A stretch of DNA of 64,000 nt from Shimia abyssi (GCF_003014475.1 NZ_PYGJ01000001.1:124001-188000); one strand, 5' to 3'; shown: positions 7,999 to 16,679, numbered from the stretch's first letter. The notes: a model not told the origin generated them from the letters alone. Numbers and translations are program-made.

Positions 7999-9219
7999 TT
8001 ATGACAGCAAAGCAGAAAGCTGATTGCAAGCCCGCATGGCGCGGTCGGTTTTGCCATCCTTGATGAATTCCTGAATACGCTGAAGCGCCTCGCCCGTACT
8101 GATCGAGTCAAAGGCGAAGTGCGGGTTGTAGGCATCACGGCGGGCCGAGAAATAATACACCTCATGATCCTGCGCGCCGAAGGAGTATTTATACTCTTCA
8201 TTGCCATGGCAGAAATCATAGAGCGTGAAGCCATTTTCAATGGCCCACTGGATCGAGAAAAAGTGCAGCGCCGCGCCGATGAACGGGTCTTTGGCGTCTA
8301 CGTCGCGCCCGGCCACGATAAAGTGCACGCGTCCTCTTTCACGGTCCACAACATGGCCCAGCGCGCCCAATGTTCGATCCCCGAGACACAGCGAAGACAG
8401 GAACAGGTTGCCCTGTTTATGGGCTGTCATCAGCACATCGCGGTAGTTGGAAGACACTTTAGTTGCCGTCGCCTCGCCTCGGATTTCGCCCCTTTTACCC
8501 ATCCAGTTGGTCAATAGGGTATCGATGTCCTGTTCGGCTGTTTCGGGTGTCGACACTGCAAAATGTGTCTCGTTGCTTTCGACGCGCATTCGCATGAACC
8601 GGCGCCATTTCTGACGGCGGTTGGCGCTGATCTGTTTGGTCAGAAAGTCCTCAAAATCATCGGGCAACGGCACCTGAGGGCACAACAGGTTATTTATGGT
8701 GCCGTCATTGATCATGTAGTCCTTGAACCGACCGGAACAGCCATTTGCATCCAGCGCGTTCAGGAAACGGCGCGCCCGGTTTTCCTGAACCACATAACGC
8801 ATAGTCAGATAGGTCCAAGGCAATTGCACCAATTTGGCCGCGACCGCATCAATACCCTGCGCCTCAAAACGGGGGTCGCAGAGAAAGCCGGTATACTCGC
8901 TCCAGAGCAGGCGACCACCCGCTTCTATTTCCGAGTGAAACTCACCTTTGCTCCGGCTCCAGTGGACACGGTATTTCAGCGGCAACAAACACAGTATGTC
9001 CTGTGCGCCCGGTTCCGCGCGGACAACCAGAACGCTCCAACGAAATGCATTGTCGCGAAACGCCTCTGCCATCCAGTCCCAGTTCAGGAACATAGTCCCG
9101 TCGGGATCCTTGGACTGAAGCGTCTCCCATGCAGGTTTGAGGGCCTCGAACTCGGCCCAAGTGTCGACCACGTCGACATGCAGGGCACTGCCGGTCACGT
9201 TTGATGCATCCAGCTTCAT
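7999..9219 (-). CDS. GNAT/FemAB-like (CelD-type) acyltransferase
   Basis: 406 residues. It belongs to the acetyltransferase group called CelD or BioF2-like, two GNAT folds in tandem. Seen: an N-terminal half with FEALKPAWETLQ and FLNWDWMAEAF, typical of the group, and a C-terminal GNAT half with LCLGDRTLGALGHVVDRERGRVHFIVAGRD, GAALHFFSIQWAIENGFTLYDFCHGNEEYKYSFG. Relatives act in exopolysaccharide or cell-surface modification, and FemAB relatives transfer amino acids to lysines. GAAGGA precedes the ATG. Its start overlaps the stop of the kinase gene by four bases (ATGA), so both are made from one message that diverges from the GTKG-repeat gene. The acceptor is unknown; the repeat protein's lysines are a possible target (inference). 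Confidence 0.7.
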   Translation of the reverse strand: MKLDASNVTGSALHVDVVDTWAEFEALKPAWETLQSKDPDGTMFLNWDWMAEAFRDNAFRWSVLVVRAEPGAQDILCLLPLKYRVHWSRSKGEFHSEIEAGGRLLWSEYTGFLCDPRFEAQGIDAVAAKLVQLPWTYLTMRYVVQENRARRFLNALDANGCSGRFKDYMINDGTINNLLCPQVPLPDDFEDFLTKQISANRRQKWRRFMRMRVESNETHFAVSTPETAEQDIDTLLTNWMGKRGEIRGEATATKVSSNYRDVLMTAHKQGNLFLSSLCLGDRTLGALGHVVDRERGRVHFIVAGRDVDAKDPFIGAALHFFSIQWAIENGFTLYDFCHGNEEYKYSFGAQDHEVYYFSARRDAYNPHFAFDSISTGEALQRIQEFIKDGKTDRAMRACNQLSALLS

Positions 9220-10271
9220 GCGCGCATTCCTTCTGCAACGACACCTGACTGCAAGTATCCTTCCCGCAAAATGTCTTTAAAGAGTGACTCTGCCTCTTCG
9301 AAATCACGCGCAATCGGCGCGGTAAGGCTGTTGCGGTCGCCAAAGTGACGCCCAACCCGGCAGATTTGCGCGGCAAATTCGGGATGCACCCCGGCATCGT
9401 CATATTTACGAACCTTGGCTTTTGACAGCCAGCCTCGCTTCTTGGCCTCTTTCACGATCAGACCCAGACGCTGGGCACAATGAAACGTGACATAAAGCGA
9501 AAGATAGCTGAGGTAGTCATCCAGATCATGTCCACAGGTAGGATCGAAACAATCGATGACGATCCGCTCCATGTCTTCGGGCGTCACACACCATGCCTCG
9601 TCACCAATGAGCCAAGCCAGATCTTCGGCGCCATGGCGGGCACCACAATATTCAAAATCAAACCAGCGCAACACTTCATCGCCACCGATTGCGGCATTGC
9701 CAGAACGACAGTCCCATTTCACAAATTGCTGTCCGGGATGGTCCAGCGCGGTGCACAATTCATCCACGTCGAGCCCCATGACCCGACCGCTTGAATAATC
9801 TTCGAGCATTTGCGGGCCGGTGGCAAAGTTTTCGATCCAGCCGCGGTTCTGCCCAAGGTGAGGCACATTGTTATGCAGATCAGCAGCACGCCCCGCAGAT
9901 TGAATGCGCAAGATCGACGTTACCGCCTCGGCTGCGAGATCAACGCGCTTTTCAGTTGGCACGGCCGCGATTTCTAGGTTCAGGCGGCGTCCACCGACGT
10001 CGGACTGAAACATGACTTCGTCGTGCAAGCCAAGGCATTCAGGTTGCAGGTCGCTGTGCGGCGATAGCTCTCTGAGCACAAACGCCTCAAGGTGGGTACG
10101 TCGAAAGTTGGGGCGCAACGTCGCTATGACAACACGATCGGTCAGATGCACACGGAAACTCGCTCGCCCTTCTCCACCGGGCGCTGCAATGCGGACAACC
10201 TTTTGTCCAAACACAGTCTCTGCGCTGGCGGCGATACGGTCCATCCGGGCGTTTCTCTTACTATCGGCCAT
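9216..10271 (-). CDS. APH/choline-kinase-like phosphotransferase, atypical
   Basis: 351 residues from the ATG at 10271. The C-lobe has the kinase pattern WDCRSGN (W186, D187, N192) and WFDFEYC (D205, E207), followed by HGAEDLAWLIGDE, as in aminoglycoside phosphotransferase and choline kinase families. Two points are odd: the usual HGD is WD, and the N-lobe strand expected to hold the ATP-binding lysine reads RVVIATLRP with no lysine. It may be a divergent kinase or a non-catalytic binding protein. I chose 10271 because AAAGG lies upstream; starts at 10310 or 10460 lack a ribosome site. It is the first gene of a two-gene unit with the GNAT gene and diverges from the repeat gene. Confidence 0.65.
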   Translation of the reverse strand: MADSKRNARMDRIAASAETVFGQKVVRIAAPGGEGRASFRVHLTDRVVIATLRPNFRRTHLEAFVLRELSPHSDLQPECLGLHDEVMFQSDVGGRRLNLEIAAVPTEKRVDLAAEAVTSILRIQSAGRAADLHNNVPHLGQNRGWIENFATGPQMLEDYSSGRVMGLDVDELCTALDHPGQQFVKWDCRSGNAAIGGDEVLRWFDFEYCGARHGAEDLAWLIGDEAWCVTPEDMERIVIDCFDPTCGHDLDDYLSYLSLYVTFHCAQRLGLIVKEAKKRGWLSKAKVRKYDDAGVHPEFAAQICRVGRHFGDRNSLTAPIARDFEEAESLFKDILREGYLQSGVVAEGMRA

Positions 10272-10668
10272 GGCAACCTTTACCTCTCTTACAACGCGGT
10301 CCCCGCTCATCACGGGGGTGTCGCGGTACGTGTCGACATTGGTTAGTAAATCGCAATTCGGTCGAGAATGAGGACAAGCTGGGGCAAAGCCGCGCCAATG
10401 GCTTGATTCGCAAGTGTGCGTCTTTTTTGTGGCGCTCGATTGGTTCCGATCTCTCTCCAATCATGGTGTGAGAACACAGCACTGTTTCCAGATGCAGCAC
10501 ATTTTTAGCGGCAAGTGTCTAAAAACCAACGAAAATTTGTCATTTTTGGGGCACATCCCTAACGTCGCCGTATTGGGAAGTATGTGTGCACGCGCCACGC
10601 CGAGGTGGCCATGCATACCCGTGTGGGTGGGGGCCTCCTCGGGTGATGGTAGAAATGGAGGCATCAGG
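10272..10668. promoter_or_regulatory. 397-bp divergent intergenic region
   Basis: No convincing gene is seen here; the open frame from 10414 has no ribosome site and its start region does not look coding. The central part (about 10500-10560) is AT-rich compared with its surroundings. The region must hold the promoters of the kinase-GNAT unit and of the repeat gene. I could not point to specific -35/-10 boxes or a palindrome. Confidence 0.4.
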
Positions 10669-12204
10669 ATGTCTAGGAGTTGGAATTCGAATTGGAATTG
10701 GGACAAGGTTGTTTACGAAAGTTCCGATTCTGGTGGCTGGGGCACCAAAGGGTCTGGCACCAAAGGGTCTGGCACTAAAGGATCCGGCACCAAAGGTTCC
10801 GGCACTAAAGGTTCCGGCACTAAAGGGTCTGGCACTAAAGGGTCTGGCACTAAAGGTTCGGGTACTAAAGGGTCAGGAACCAAGGGATCGGGCACCAAGG
10901 GGACCGGAACCAAAGGGACTGGAACCAAGGGTAGCGGCACCGGCGGGTCGGGGCATGATTGCGCCAGCACCAGCAAGTCTTATCACAATGGCGGCGTCGA
11001 AGGCGACGGGTTCGCTGATTGGTATGAAGATAAGCTCGCGGCGAAGGTCGACACGACCGCCAGCGAACCAGAACAGATTACTGTGCTTGATCTTTCGCAA
11101 GCGGGCGCAGCGTTTACGATCAATGTGACGGAAAACCCAGGCACCGGTTTGTTCTCTGGCTCGGTTGAGTTCCGCGGCGCAGATGGCGAGCGTGTGGCGT
11201 GGGGCCATTTCCGCAACGTGGACGAAATTCGCTATCCTGAGGATCCAACCAGCCCAACTTACACGATCAACGATCTCGAGGTCATCGATCTGGAGGGCCA
11301 CGGGCCGGGTCTGCCTCCGAAAGTGTCGCTGGATAAGTATCTCGTCGAGGAAACTGTCGATCCGGACGGTGAAGAGCATGACTGCGACGACGATGACGAC
11401 GACAACGGGTCAGGAACTAAAGGATCCGGAACCAAAGGGACCGGCACTAAGGGATCAGGTACCAAAGGGACCGGCACCAAGGGATCAGGTACCAAGGGGT
11501 CTGGCACCAAGGGATCAGGCACCAAAGGGTCTGGCACCAAGGGATCAGGTACTAAGGGGTCTGGCACCAAGGGTTCGGGCACCAAAGGGTCTGGCACTAA
11601 GGGATCGGGCACCAAGGGGTCTGGCACTAAGGGATCGGGCACCAAGGGATCGGGCACCAAGGGGTCTGGCACTAAGGGATCGGGCACTAAGGGATCGGGC
11701 ACCAAAGGGTCTGGCACTAAAGGATCGGGCACCAAGGGAACTGGAACCAAGGGGACAGGCACCAAAGGGACTGGCACCAAGGGAACTGGCACCAAGGGAA
11801 CTGGCACCAAGGGAACTGGCACCAAAGGGACCGGCACCAAAGGGACTGGCACCAAGGGAACTGGAACCAAGGGGACAGGCACCAAAGGGACTGGCACCAA
11901 GGGAACTGGAACCAAGGGGACCGGCACCAAAGGGACTGGCACCAAGGGAACTGGAACCAAGGGGACAGGCACCAAAGGAACTGGAACCAAAGGGACCGGG
12001 ACCAAGGGATCGGGCACGATGGGCACATCGTCCAAGGCGGCCGCTGCAGGGTTGCCTCAGTTTGTCCCACATGCCGAAGACAAAAACGACGTCAACCTCG
12101 ACGATATCTTGAACTTGATGAATCAGGATGTCGACGAGAACACCACCGGAAGCGGCACTGCCTCGGCTGGCGATGACGGTGTTGATGACATCATCATGAT
12201 CTGA
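10669..12204 (+). CDS. GTKG[S/T] pentapeptide-repeat protein, family not recognised
   Basis: 511 residues from the ATG at 10669, which has GGAGG seven to eight bases upstream. Layout: a Trp/Ser/Asn-rich head (residues 1-24, WNSNWNWDK); 13 GTKG[S/T] pentapeptides and one GTGGS (25-94); a non-repeat domain (95-248) with beta-like strands such as AAFTINVTENPGTGLFSGSV and an acidic end (DCDDDDDDN); 40 more GTKG[S/T] units (249-448); and a tail with a short helix (LDDILNLMNQ) ending in DDIIMI. No signal peptide or membrane span is visible. The acidic, hydrophobic-ended C-terminus would suit type I secretion, which is inference only. The 53 lysines give strongly basic, flexible arms. It lies between two kinase genes, a GNAT gene and a Hint gene, so I infer that it is the substrate of that cluster. 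Confidence 0.75.
   Translation: MSRSWNSNWNWDKVVYESSDSGGWGTKGSGTKGSGTKGSGTKGSGTKGSGTKGSGTKGSGTKGSGTKGSGTKGSGTKGTGTKGTGTKGSGTGGSGHDCASTSKSYHNGGVEGDGFADWYEDKLAAKVDTTASEPEQITVLDLSQAGAAFTINVTENPGTGLFSGSVEFRGADGERVAWGHFRNVDEIRYPEDPTSPTYTINDLEVIDLEGHGPGLPPKVSLDKYLVEETVDPDGEEHDCDDDDDDNGSGTKGSGTKGTGTKGSGTKGTGTKGSGTKGSGTKGSGTKGSGTKGSGTKGSGTKGSGTKGSGTKGSGTKGSGTKGSGTKGSGTKGSGTKGSGTKGSGTKGSGTKGSGTKGTGTKGTGTKGTGTKGTGTKGTGTKGTGTKGTGTKGTGTKGTGTKGTGTKGTGTKGTGTKGTGTKGTGTKGTGTKGTGTKGTGTKGTGTKGSGTMGTSSKAAAAGLPQFVPHAEDKNDVNLDDILNLMNQDVDENTTGSGTASAGDDGVDDIIMI
10741..10950 (+). repeat. 15-bp tandem repeat, array 1 (14 units)
   Basis: Fourteen 15-bp units in frame, each coding GTKGS or GTKGT except the last (GTGGS). 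The typical unit is GGCACTAAAGGGTCT. Synonymous third positions differ between many units, so the array is older or under protein-level selection. It is part of the repeat-protein gene. Confidence 0.95.
11413..12012 (+). repeat. 15-bp tandem repeat, array 2 (40 units)
   Basis: Forty 15-bp units, all coding GTKG followed by Ser or Thr. Units 1-4 alternate Ser/Thr, units 5-21 all end in Ser, units 22-39 all end in Thr, and unit 40 ends in Ser. In the Thr block a three-unit (45-bp) pattern recurs at units 22-24, 30-32, 33-35 and 36-38, which points to recent block duplication. A degenerate GTMGT unit follows. It is an excellent candidate for length variation between strains. Confidence 0.95.
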
Positions 12205-12225
12205 TTAATACCAACCAATCATGCG

Positions 12226-12254
12226 CGGGCGCCCCTTAAAACGGGCGCCCGTTT
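12226..12254. terminator. Bidirectional intrinsic terminator
   Basis: CGGGCGCCC (12226-12234) pairs perfectly with GGGCGCCCG (12243-12251) around an A/T-rich loop, followed by GTTT on the plus strand. It sits between the convergent ends of the repeat gene and the Hint gene and can serve both. Confidence 0.7.
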
Positions 12255-12262
12255 GCGTTAGT

Positions 12263-13312
12263 TCAGGCGTCATACGCACAGCACAACTCTTTAACTGCGC
12301 GCGCTTCATAGGATTTGAGGATCTGGCCGCAAGCCGGACCAAATGCTCCAAAATCTGTCACCAGCTCTGGAAACACTGTCAGGATTTCCTGCCGCGCCTC
12401 GCCGCTGAGGGCCGTCTTTGCCATATCAGCTGGCAACAACGTCTCGCATTCGAGGTTGTTAGCAAACAAGGTATGATGTCCGCGCAAAAGGATGTGAAAA
12501 TAGGTAACCCCCTGCTTTGGAACGCAGGTCCGTATGCTCTGATCGTTGATCAACGATTTGGCCGGAACCAAAACCTCTTCCTCTCCCATGAGCAGCTCGG
12601 CCCGCCAGTCGCGCAGCATTACACGGTGCTGCGGAGACAGGCGTAAAGGAGTTGCAGGTTGGTCAGGTGCCATTGCGTTGGCCTCAAGGAAGACAGGTTT
12701 CAGGTTTGGATGCGCAATGAGATCGGCGTGGCTTAGTTTACGTTCACCAATCCATTTGATCGCGCGCGCTTCGCCATCACCACACATGACCATGTCACCA
12801 ACACTCAGGTCTTCGATCGGCACGTCTCCCATGGGCGTGCGAATGAGTGTTCCATCAGTAAAACACAAAACCGAGACTGTGCCGGTACCGTTCTTGGACA
12901 CCGGGTCAATAGTCACAGTATGTGGCTGGCCATCTGTGCCTGTATAACTGAAGCGATAGACATCGCCCACTTCCTGAACGCTGTCAAACCCAGTGAAAAT
13001 GAACTTGTCCAAGGCATCAAAACTTTTGATCTCAATATGAAAATCATCATCAAAGCCAGAGAGATCAAAGGTGAACCTGTCGTTACCACCGTCGCCGTCA
13101 CCGGCCTCGGTCGATCTGTCCTTGCCCCAGAATGCAAAGACAATTGTGCCGCTGATATCGCCGCCATCTGTGACTTCGACGATATGGCGGTCATCTAGAT
13201 CCCAATCGCCATCATCATCAAATTCCTCGAGAATATCTTTGCCGCTGATCTCGGGGCCTTCATACTCATCTTCATCCGCGCCGAGCGGGATTGTGAGGGT
13301 TTCTATCGCCAT
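12263..13312 (-). CDS. Hint-domain (Hedgehog/intein-like) protein
   Basis: 349 residues. The N-terminal 145 residues are acidic and beta-rich (GKDILEEFDDDGDWDLDD, GDGDGGNDRFTFDLSGFDDD, which looks calcium-binding). A Hint_2-type domain follows: VLCFTDGTLIRTP with the nucleophile C150, PIEDLSVGDMVM, and SPQHRVML with H229. Hint domains cleave or rearrange their own backbone by an N-S acyl shift at that cysteine, so the 149-residue N-terminal part could be released or transferred. No intein C-terminal His-Asn is obvious, which fits Hedgehog-like or bacterial Hint_2 proteins rather than a splicing intein. The start overlaps the end of the upstream kinase gene by 10 bases. It converges on the repeat gene. 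Confidence 0.8.
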   Translation of the reverse strand: MAIETLTIPLGADEDEYEGPEISGKDILEEFDDDGDWDLDDRHIVEVTDGGDISGTIVFAFWGKDRSTEAGDGDGGNDRFTFDLSGFDDDFHIEIKSFDALDKFIFTGFDSVQEVGDVYRFSYTGTDGQPHTVTIDPVSKNGTGTVSVLCFTDGTLIRTPMGDVPIEDLSVGDMVMCGDGEARAIKWIGERKLSHADLIAHPNLKPVFLEANAMAPDQPATPLRLSPQHRVMLRDWRAELLMGEEEVLVPAKSLINDQSIRTCVPKQGVTYFHILLRGHHTLFANNLECETLLPADMAKTALSGEARQEILTVFPELVTDFGAFGPACGQILKSYEARAVKELCCAYDA

Positions 13313-14178
13313 GGGACCACGTTCTCTGTGTTGTCACCAGCCATCGCTCGGGCACAAAACAGGATACGTGATACCACATTCAACTCTTCAACAATCAGTG
13401 CACCGCGATGGGCATTAGAAAAACCGTCGGAATATGCTCTTATGACAGTGTCAATTTTTTCGGGGAAGCGCTCAACAAGACCAATATGGCCCAATACATA
13501 ATCCCACCCCCGTGGGCGCATCCGCGCGTTTTCGAAATCGCAGCCTAAAAGATGCCCTTCGGCATTGACCAGGAAATTATGGAGTGCTGCGTCATTGCGC
13601 GACAGGGCGCGACCACACAGGGGAATTTCAGACAAGACCTCACGCGCGATGGAAATCCGCTCCAGGTCCAAGGCTGTTCCGAACTTGGTCAGATAGCCGT
13701 ACCAATTGCCAACGGCAGTTTCGCCCGGCACAGCGCTGTCCAGTTCTGCGAGCCATTTACCAAGGCTATATGCAAATTCGTCAGGTGTTTCGGTCAGCGG
13801 TGCATAGGCGTGACGGGCAAGGTCAGACCATTCACACACAATAAAGCGCGGAGAATCCGAAAACCCGAGGATGCGGGGAACCAAACCACTATCACGCAAA
13901 GCACAAAGCGATGCCTTCTCGCGCTGATAGGCACTGTCGGGCTGAGACATGTCAAACAGCTTCATGTAGGCGCAACGCCCACCAGCATGAACTTGTAGCG
14001 AAATGGCCGAATGTCCGTACTTGATCAGATCAAAGTCCAACCTCGCGCCGGGCTTACGCCCCGACACTAGCCGTGCGATGGCGTCAAACCGCCCTGAAAG
14101 CTGGCTTTTGACGAGGCCGTGCCACTGAGTGTGGTGCGGCTCGGACGTGATGGCGCGTGCGGTGCGCGGCATGTTCAT
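13303..14178 (-). CDS. APH-like phosphotransferase
   Basis: 291 residues; GGAGG lies seven bases before the ATG. Kinase-like features: YMKLFD with K73 at the position of the ATP-binding lysine, E87 as helix-C glutamate, SRNDAALHN (D196 catalytic base, N201 metal ligand) and CDFENA (D214, E216). So unlike the kinase at 9216 it keeps all core residues, although the usual HGD is RND. Such enzymes phosphorylate small molecules, sugars or sometimes proteins. The gene is upstream of, and overlaps, the Hint gene, so the two are coexpressed. Target unknown; Ser/Thr of the neighbouring GTKG repeat protein are possible (inference). Confidence 0.7.
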   Translation of the reverse strand: MNMPRTARAITSEPHHTQWHGLVKSQLSGRFDAIARLVSGRKPGARLDFDLIKYGHSAISLQVHAGGRCAYMKLFDMSQPDSAYQREKASLCALRDSGLVPRILGFSDSPRFIVCEWSDLARHAYAPLTETPDEFAYSLGKWLAELDSAVPGETAVGNWYGYLTKFGTALDLERISIAREVLSEIPLCGRALSRNDAALHNFLVNAEGHLLGCDFENARMRPRGWDYVLGHIGLVERFPEKIDTVIRAYSDGFSNAHRGALIVEELNVVSRILFCARAMAGDNTENVVPWR

Positions 14179-14709
14179 CTGCTGTCCTCCAGGACAGAAG
14201 AAGGCGGGTCTTTTGCCTCCGGATTTCTAGTTAACGCCCCAATTCATGGGCTGACGTAAGGGCATACTGCCGGGTAAATTCGGATATCTTTAGGTCGAAA
14301 GGGGAAAAGAATGTGACAAATTAGCGGCTCCGCCCTCGTTTTGCCCCCGAGTCGCGCTTCGGTTTTGCGATTTGCCATCCTGCGCAGAGGCATGGTGCAA
14401 AATGTCACACCTCCGTAAAACTGGGTATTGGCGCTAACATCCTCACGGATCCGTGATCAAGCCCCAGCCAAAGGCACGGCGCAGTTCTGGCAACATGTTG
14501 CAAATGCTTGAGTTTTTACGAGTTTAGAAATTTGTTTACAGATTTTTCTCACCAGGAGGAAAAATATTTACAGTATTTTTCTTTCATTTCTGCATCTTAT
14601 TTCAAAATTTTCACAATGACTTATGCTCCATCGTCAACTGGATAATGCAGTACTGCGTCGCCTCTCAGGCGGATCCGGCACGATAAATCTGACCGAGGGA
14701 GGAGCCTCT
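14179..14709. promoter_or_regulatory. Divergent control region of acs1 and the kinase-Hint unit
   Basis: 531 bases without a credible gene. The acs-proximal 200 bases are AT-rich. They hold two similar boxes, TTTACAGATTTTTCT (14535-14549) and TTTACAGTATTTTTCT (14567-14582), starting exactly 32 bp apart, and ATGTTGCAAATGC at 14495-14507. The same TTTACA pair at the same spacing and a nearly identical ATGTTGCAATTGC occur before the ABC transporter genes at 43.8 kb. I infer a common short-chain-acid regulator. Confidence 0.45.
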
Positions 14710-16674
14710 ATGTCGACTGAAGCCACCGAAACCCGCAGCTATCCACCGTCAGCAGACCTTGCTGCCTCAGCACATATTGATGCCGCGCGTTATGACGCGA
14801 TGTACGCCGCGTCTGTGTCTGATCCGGATGCCTTTTGGGGCGAGCACGGCAAGCGGATTGATTGGATCAAACCTTATACCAAAGTGTCCAACGCCTCATT
14901 TCAACCGGGCAATGTTGACATCAAGTGGTTCGAAGATGGAACGCTAAATGTCAGCGCAAATTGTATCGACCGGCATTTGGAAACCCGCGGCGATCAGACG
15001 GCAATTATTTTTGAGCCGGATGACCCGAACGAAGCTGCGCAGCACATCACCTACACTCAGCTGCATGGTGCGGTTTGCCGCATGGCCAATATCCTCGAAG
15101 AGTTGGGTGTGCGCAAAGGCGACCGGGTGGTGATTTATCTGCCCATGATCCCCGAAGCCGCCTATGCCATGCTGGCCTGCGCGCGTATTGGCGCGATACA
15201 TTCGATTGTGTTTGCCGGCTTCTCCTCAGACGCATTGGGCGCGCGCGTTAATGGCAGCGACGCCAAGGTTGTGATCACCGCCGACACCGCACCGCGTGGT
15301 GGCCGCAAGACGGCGCTGAAATCCAATGTCGACGCCGCACTTTTGCACTGTAAGGACAGTGTGAAATGCCTTGTTGTGAAACGAACCGGCGATCAGACAA
15401 CTTGGATTGACGGGCGCGATTTTGATTACAACGAGATGGCGCTTGAGGCGTCTGATTATTGCAAGCCCGCCGAGATGAACGCAGAAGATCCGCTGTTTAT
15501 TCTTTATACCTCTGGATCTACCGGCCAGCCCAAGGGTGTGGTGCATTGCTCGGGCGGGTATCTGGTTTATGCCAGCATGACCCATCAATACACGTTCGAT
15601 TATCACGAAGGTGACGTGTTCTGGTGCACCGCCGATGTCGGCTGGGTCACGGGGCACAGCTATATTGTTTATGGCCCACTGGCCAATGGCGCGACCACGG
15701 TGATGTTCGAGGGTGTGCCAACCTATCCAGATGCCAGCCGTTTCTGGCAGGTCTGCGAAAAGCATAAGGTAAATCAGTTTTATACCGCCCCAACCGCGCT
15801 GCGCGCCTTGATGGGTCAGGGCGACAGCTTTGTGGAGAGCTGCGATCTGAGTTCTCTGCGTATTCTTGGCACCGTGGGCGAGCCCATCAACCCCGAGGCG
15901 TGGAACTGGTACAACGACGTTGTGGGCGGTGGGCGTTGTCCGATTGTGGACACCTGGTGGCAGACCGAAACCGGCGGCCACATGATGACCCCCCTGCCCG
16001 GCGCACATGCGACCAAGCCCGGATCTGCGATGAAGCCGTTTTTTGGCGTTCACCCCGTGGTACTCGACCCGCAATCGGGTGAGGTGATCGAGGGCAATGA
16101 CGTCGAAGGCGTGTTGTGTATCGATCAGAGCTGGCCCGCGCAAATGCGCACTGTTTGGGGCGATCATGAGCGGTTCGAGAAAACCTATTTTTCGGATTAC
16201 AAAGGCTACTACTTTGCCGGTGACGGCTGCCGCCGCGATGCAGACGGCGATTACTGGATCACTGGCCGCGTCGACGACGTGATCAACGTGTCGGGCCACC
16301 GCATGGGCACTGCCGAGGTTGAAAGCGCGTTGGTCGCTCACGCTTCCGTCGCCGAGGCCGCTGTTGTTGGCTATCCGCACGACATCAAGGGACAGGGCAT
16401 TTACTGCTACGTCACGCTGATGAACAATGCCGAACCATCAGACGAGCTGCGCAAAGAGCTGCGCACATGGGTGCGCACTGAAATCGGCCCGATCGCTTCG
16501 CCCGACCTGATCCAATGGGCCCCCGGTCTGCCAAAGACCCGGTCAGGCAAGATCATGCGCCGTATCCTGCGTAAGATCGCCGAGAACGACTATGGTGCGT
16601 TGGGCGATACATCCACGCTTGCGGAACCAGCTGTGGTCGATGACCTCATCGAAAACCGCATGAACAAGGTGTGA
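14710..16674 (+). CDS. acs: Acetyl-CoA synthetase, copy 1
   Basis: 654 residues. It activates acetate to acetyl-CoA through acetyl-AMP in the cytoplasm. Seen: the N-terminal ACAS_N segment ([15 protein letters not shown]), the P-loop [11 protein letters not shown] near residue 270, [10 protein letters not shown], the hinge region [32 protein letters not shown], and the C-terminal [11 protein letters not shown], whose lysine is the acetylation site in the family. GGGAGGAG precedes the ATG at 14710; the longer frame from 14623 lacks such a site. Downstream adk overlaps or abuts the stop, followed by an acetate-type symporter, so uptake and activation are encoded together. A close paralogue lies at 49352, with long DNA tracts identical between the two. 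Confidence 0.95.
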   Translation: MSTEATETRSYPPSADLAASAHIDAARYDAMYAASVSDPDAFWGEHGKRIDWIKPYTKVSNASFQPGNVDIKWFEDGTLNVSANCIDRHLETRGDQTAIIFEPDDPNEAAQHITYTQLHGAVCRMANILEELGVRKGDRVVIYLPMIPEAAYAMLACARIGAIHSIVFAGFSSDALGARVNGSDAKVVITADTAPRGGRKTALKSNVDAALLHCKDSVKCLVVKRTGDQTTWIDGRDFDYNEMALEASDYCKPAEMNAEDPLFILYTSGSTGQPKGVVHCSGGYLVYASMTHQYTFDYHEGDVFWCTADVGWVTGHSYIVYGPLANGATTVMFEGVPTYPDASRFWQVCEKHKVNQFYTAPTALRALMGQGDSFVESCDLSSLRILGTVGEPINPEAWNWYNDVVGGGRCPIVDTWWQTETGGHMMTPLPGAHATKPGSAMKPFFGVHPVVLDPQSGEVIEGNDVEGVLCIDQSWPAQMRTVWGDHERFEKTYFSDYKGYYFAGDGCRRDADGDYWITGRVDDVINVSGHRMGTAEVESALVAHASVAEAAVVGYPHDIKGQGIYCYVTLMNNAEPSDELRKELRTWVRTEIGPIASPDLIQWAPGLPKTRSGKIMRRILRKIAENDYGALGDTSTLAEPAVVDDLIENRMNKV

Positions 16675-16679
16675 GCGCG

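Noticed and set aside
10414-10668. N-terminal extension of the repeat protein
   Set aside because: No ribosome site at 10414 and unnatural composition; GGAGG lies before 10669.
10741-12012. Possible CRISPR array
   Set aside because: The repeats are contiguous 15-bp coding units without spacers, and there are no cas genes.
11259-12035. Minus-strand open frame with a PLVPDP-type repeat
   Set aside because: It is the mirror of the GTKG array; the plus frame has the ribosome site, a non-repeat domain and a terminator.
14623-14709. N-terminal extension of acs1
   Set aside because: The 29 extra codons are unlike any Acs start, and GGGAGGAG precedes the ATG at 14710.
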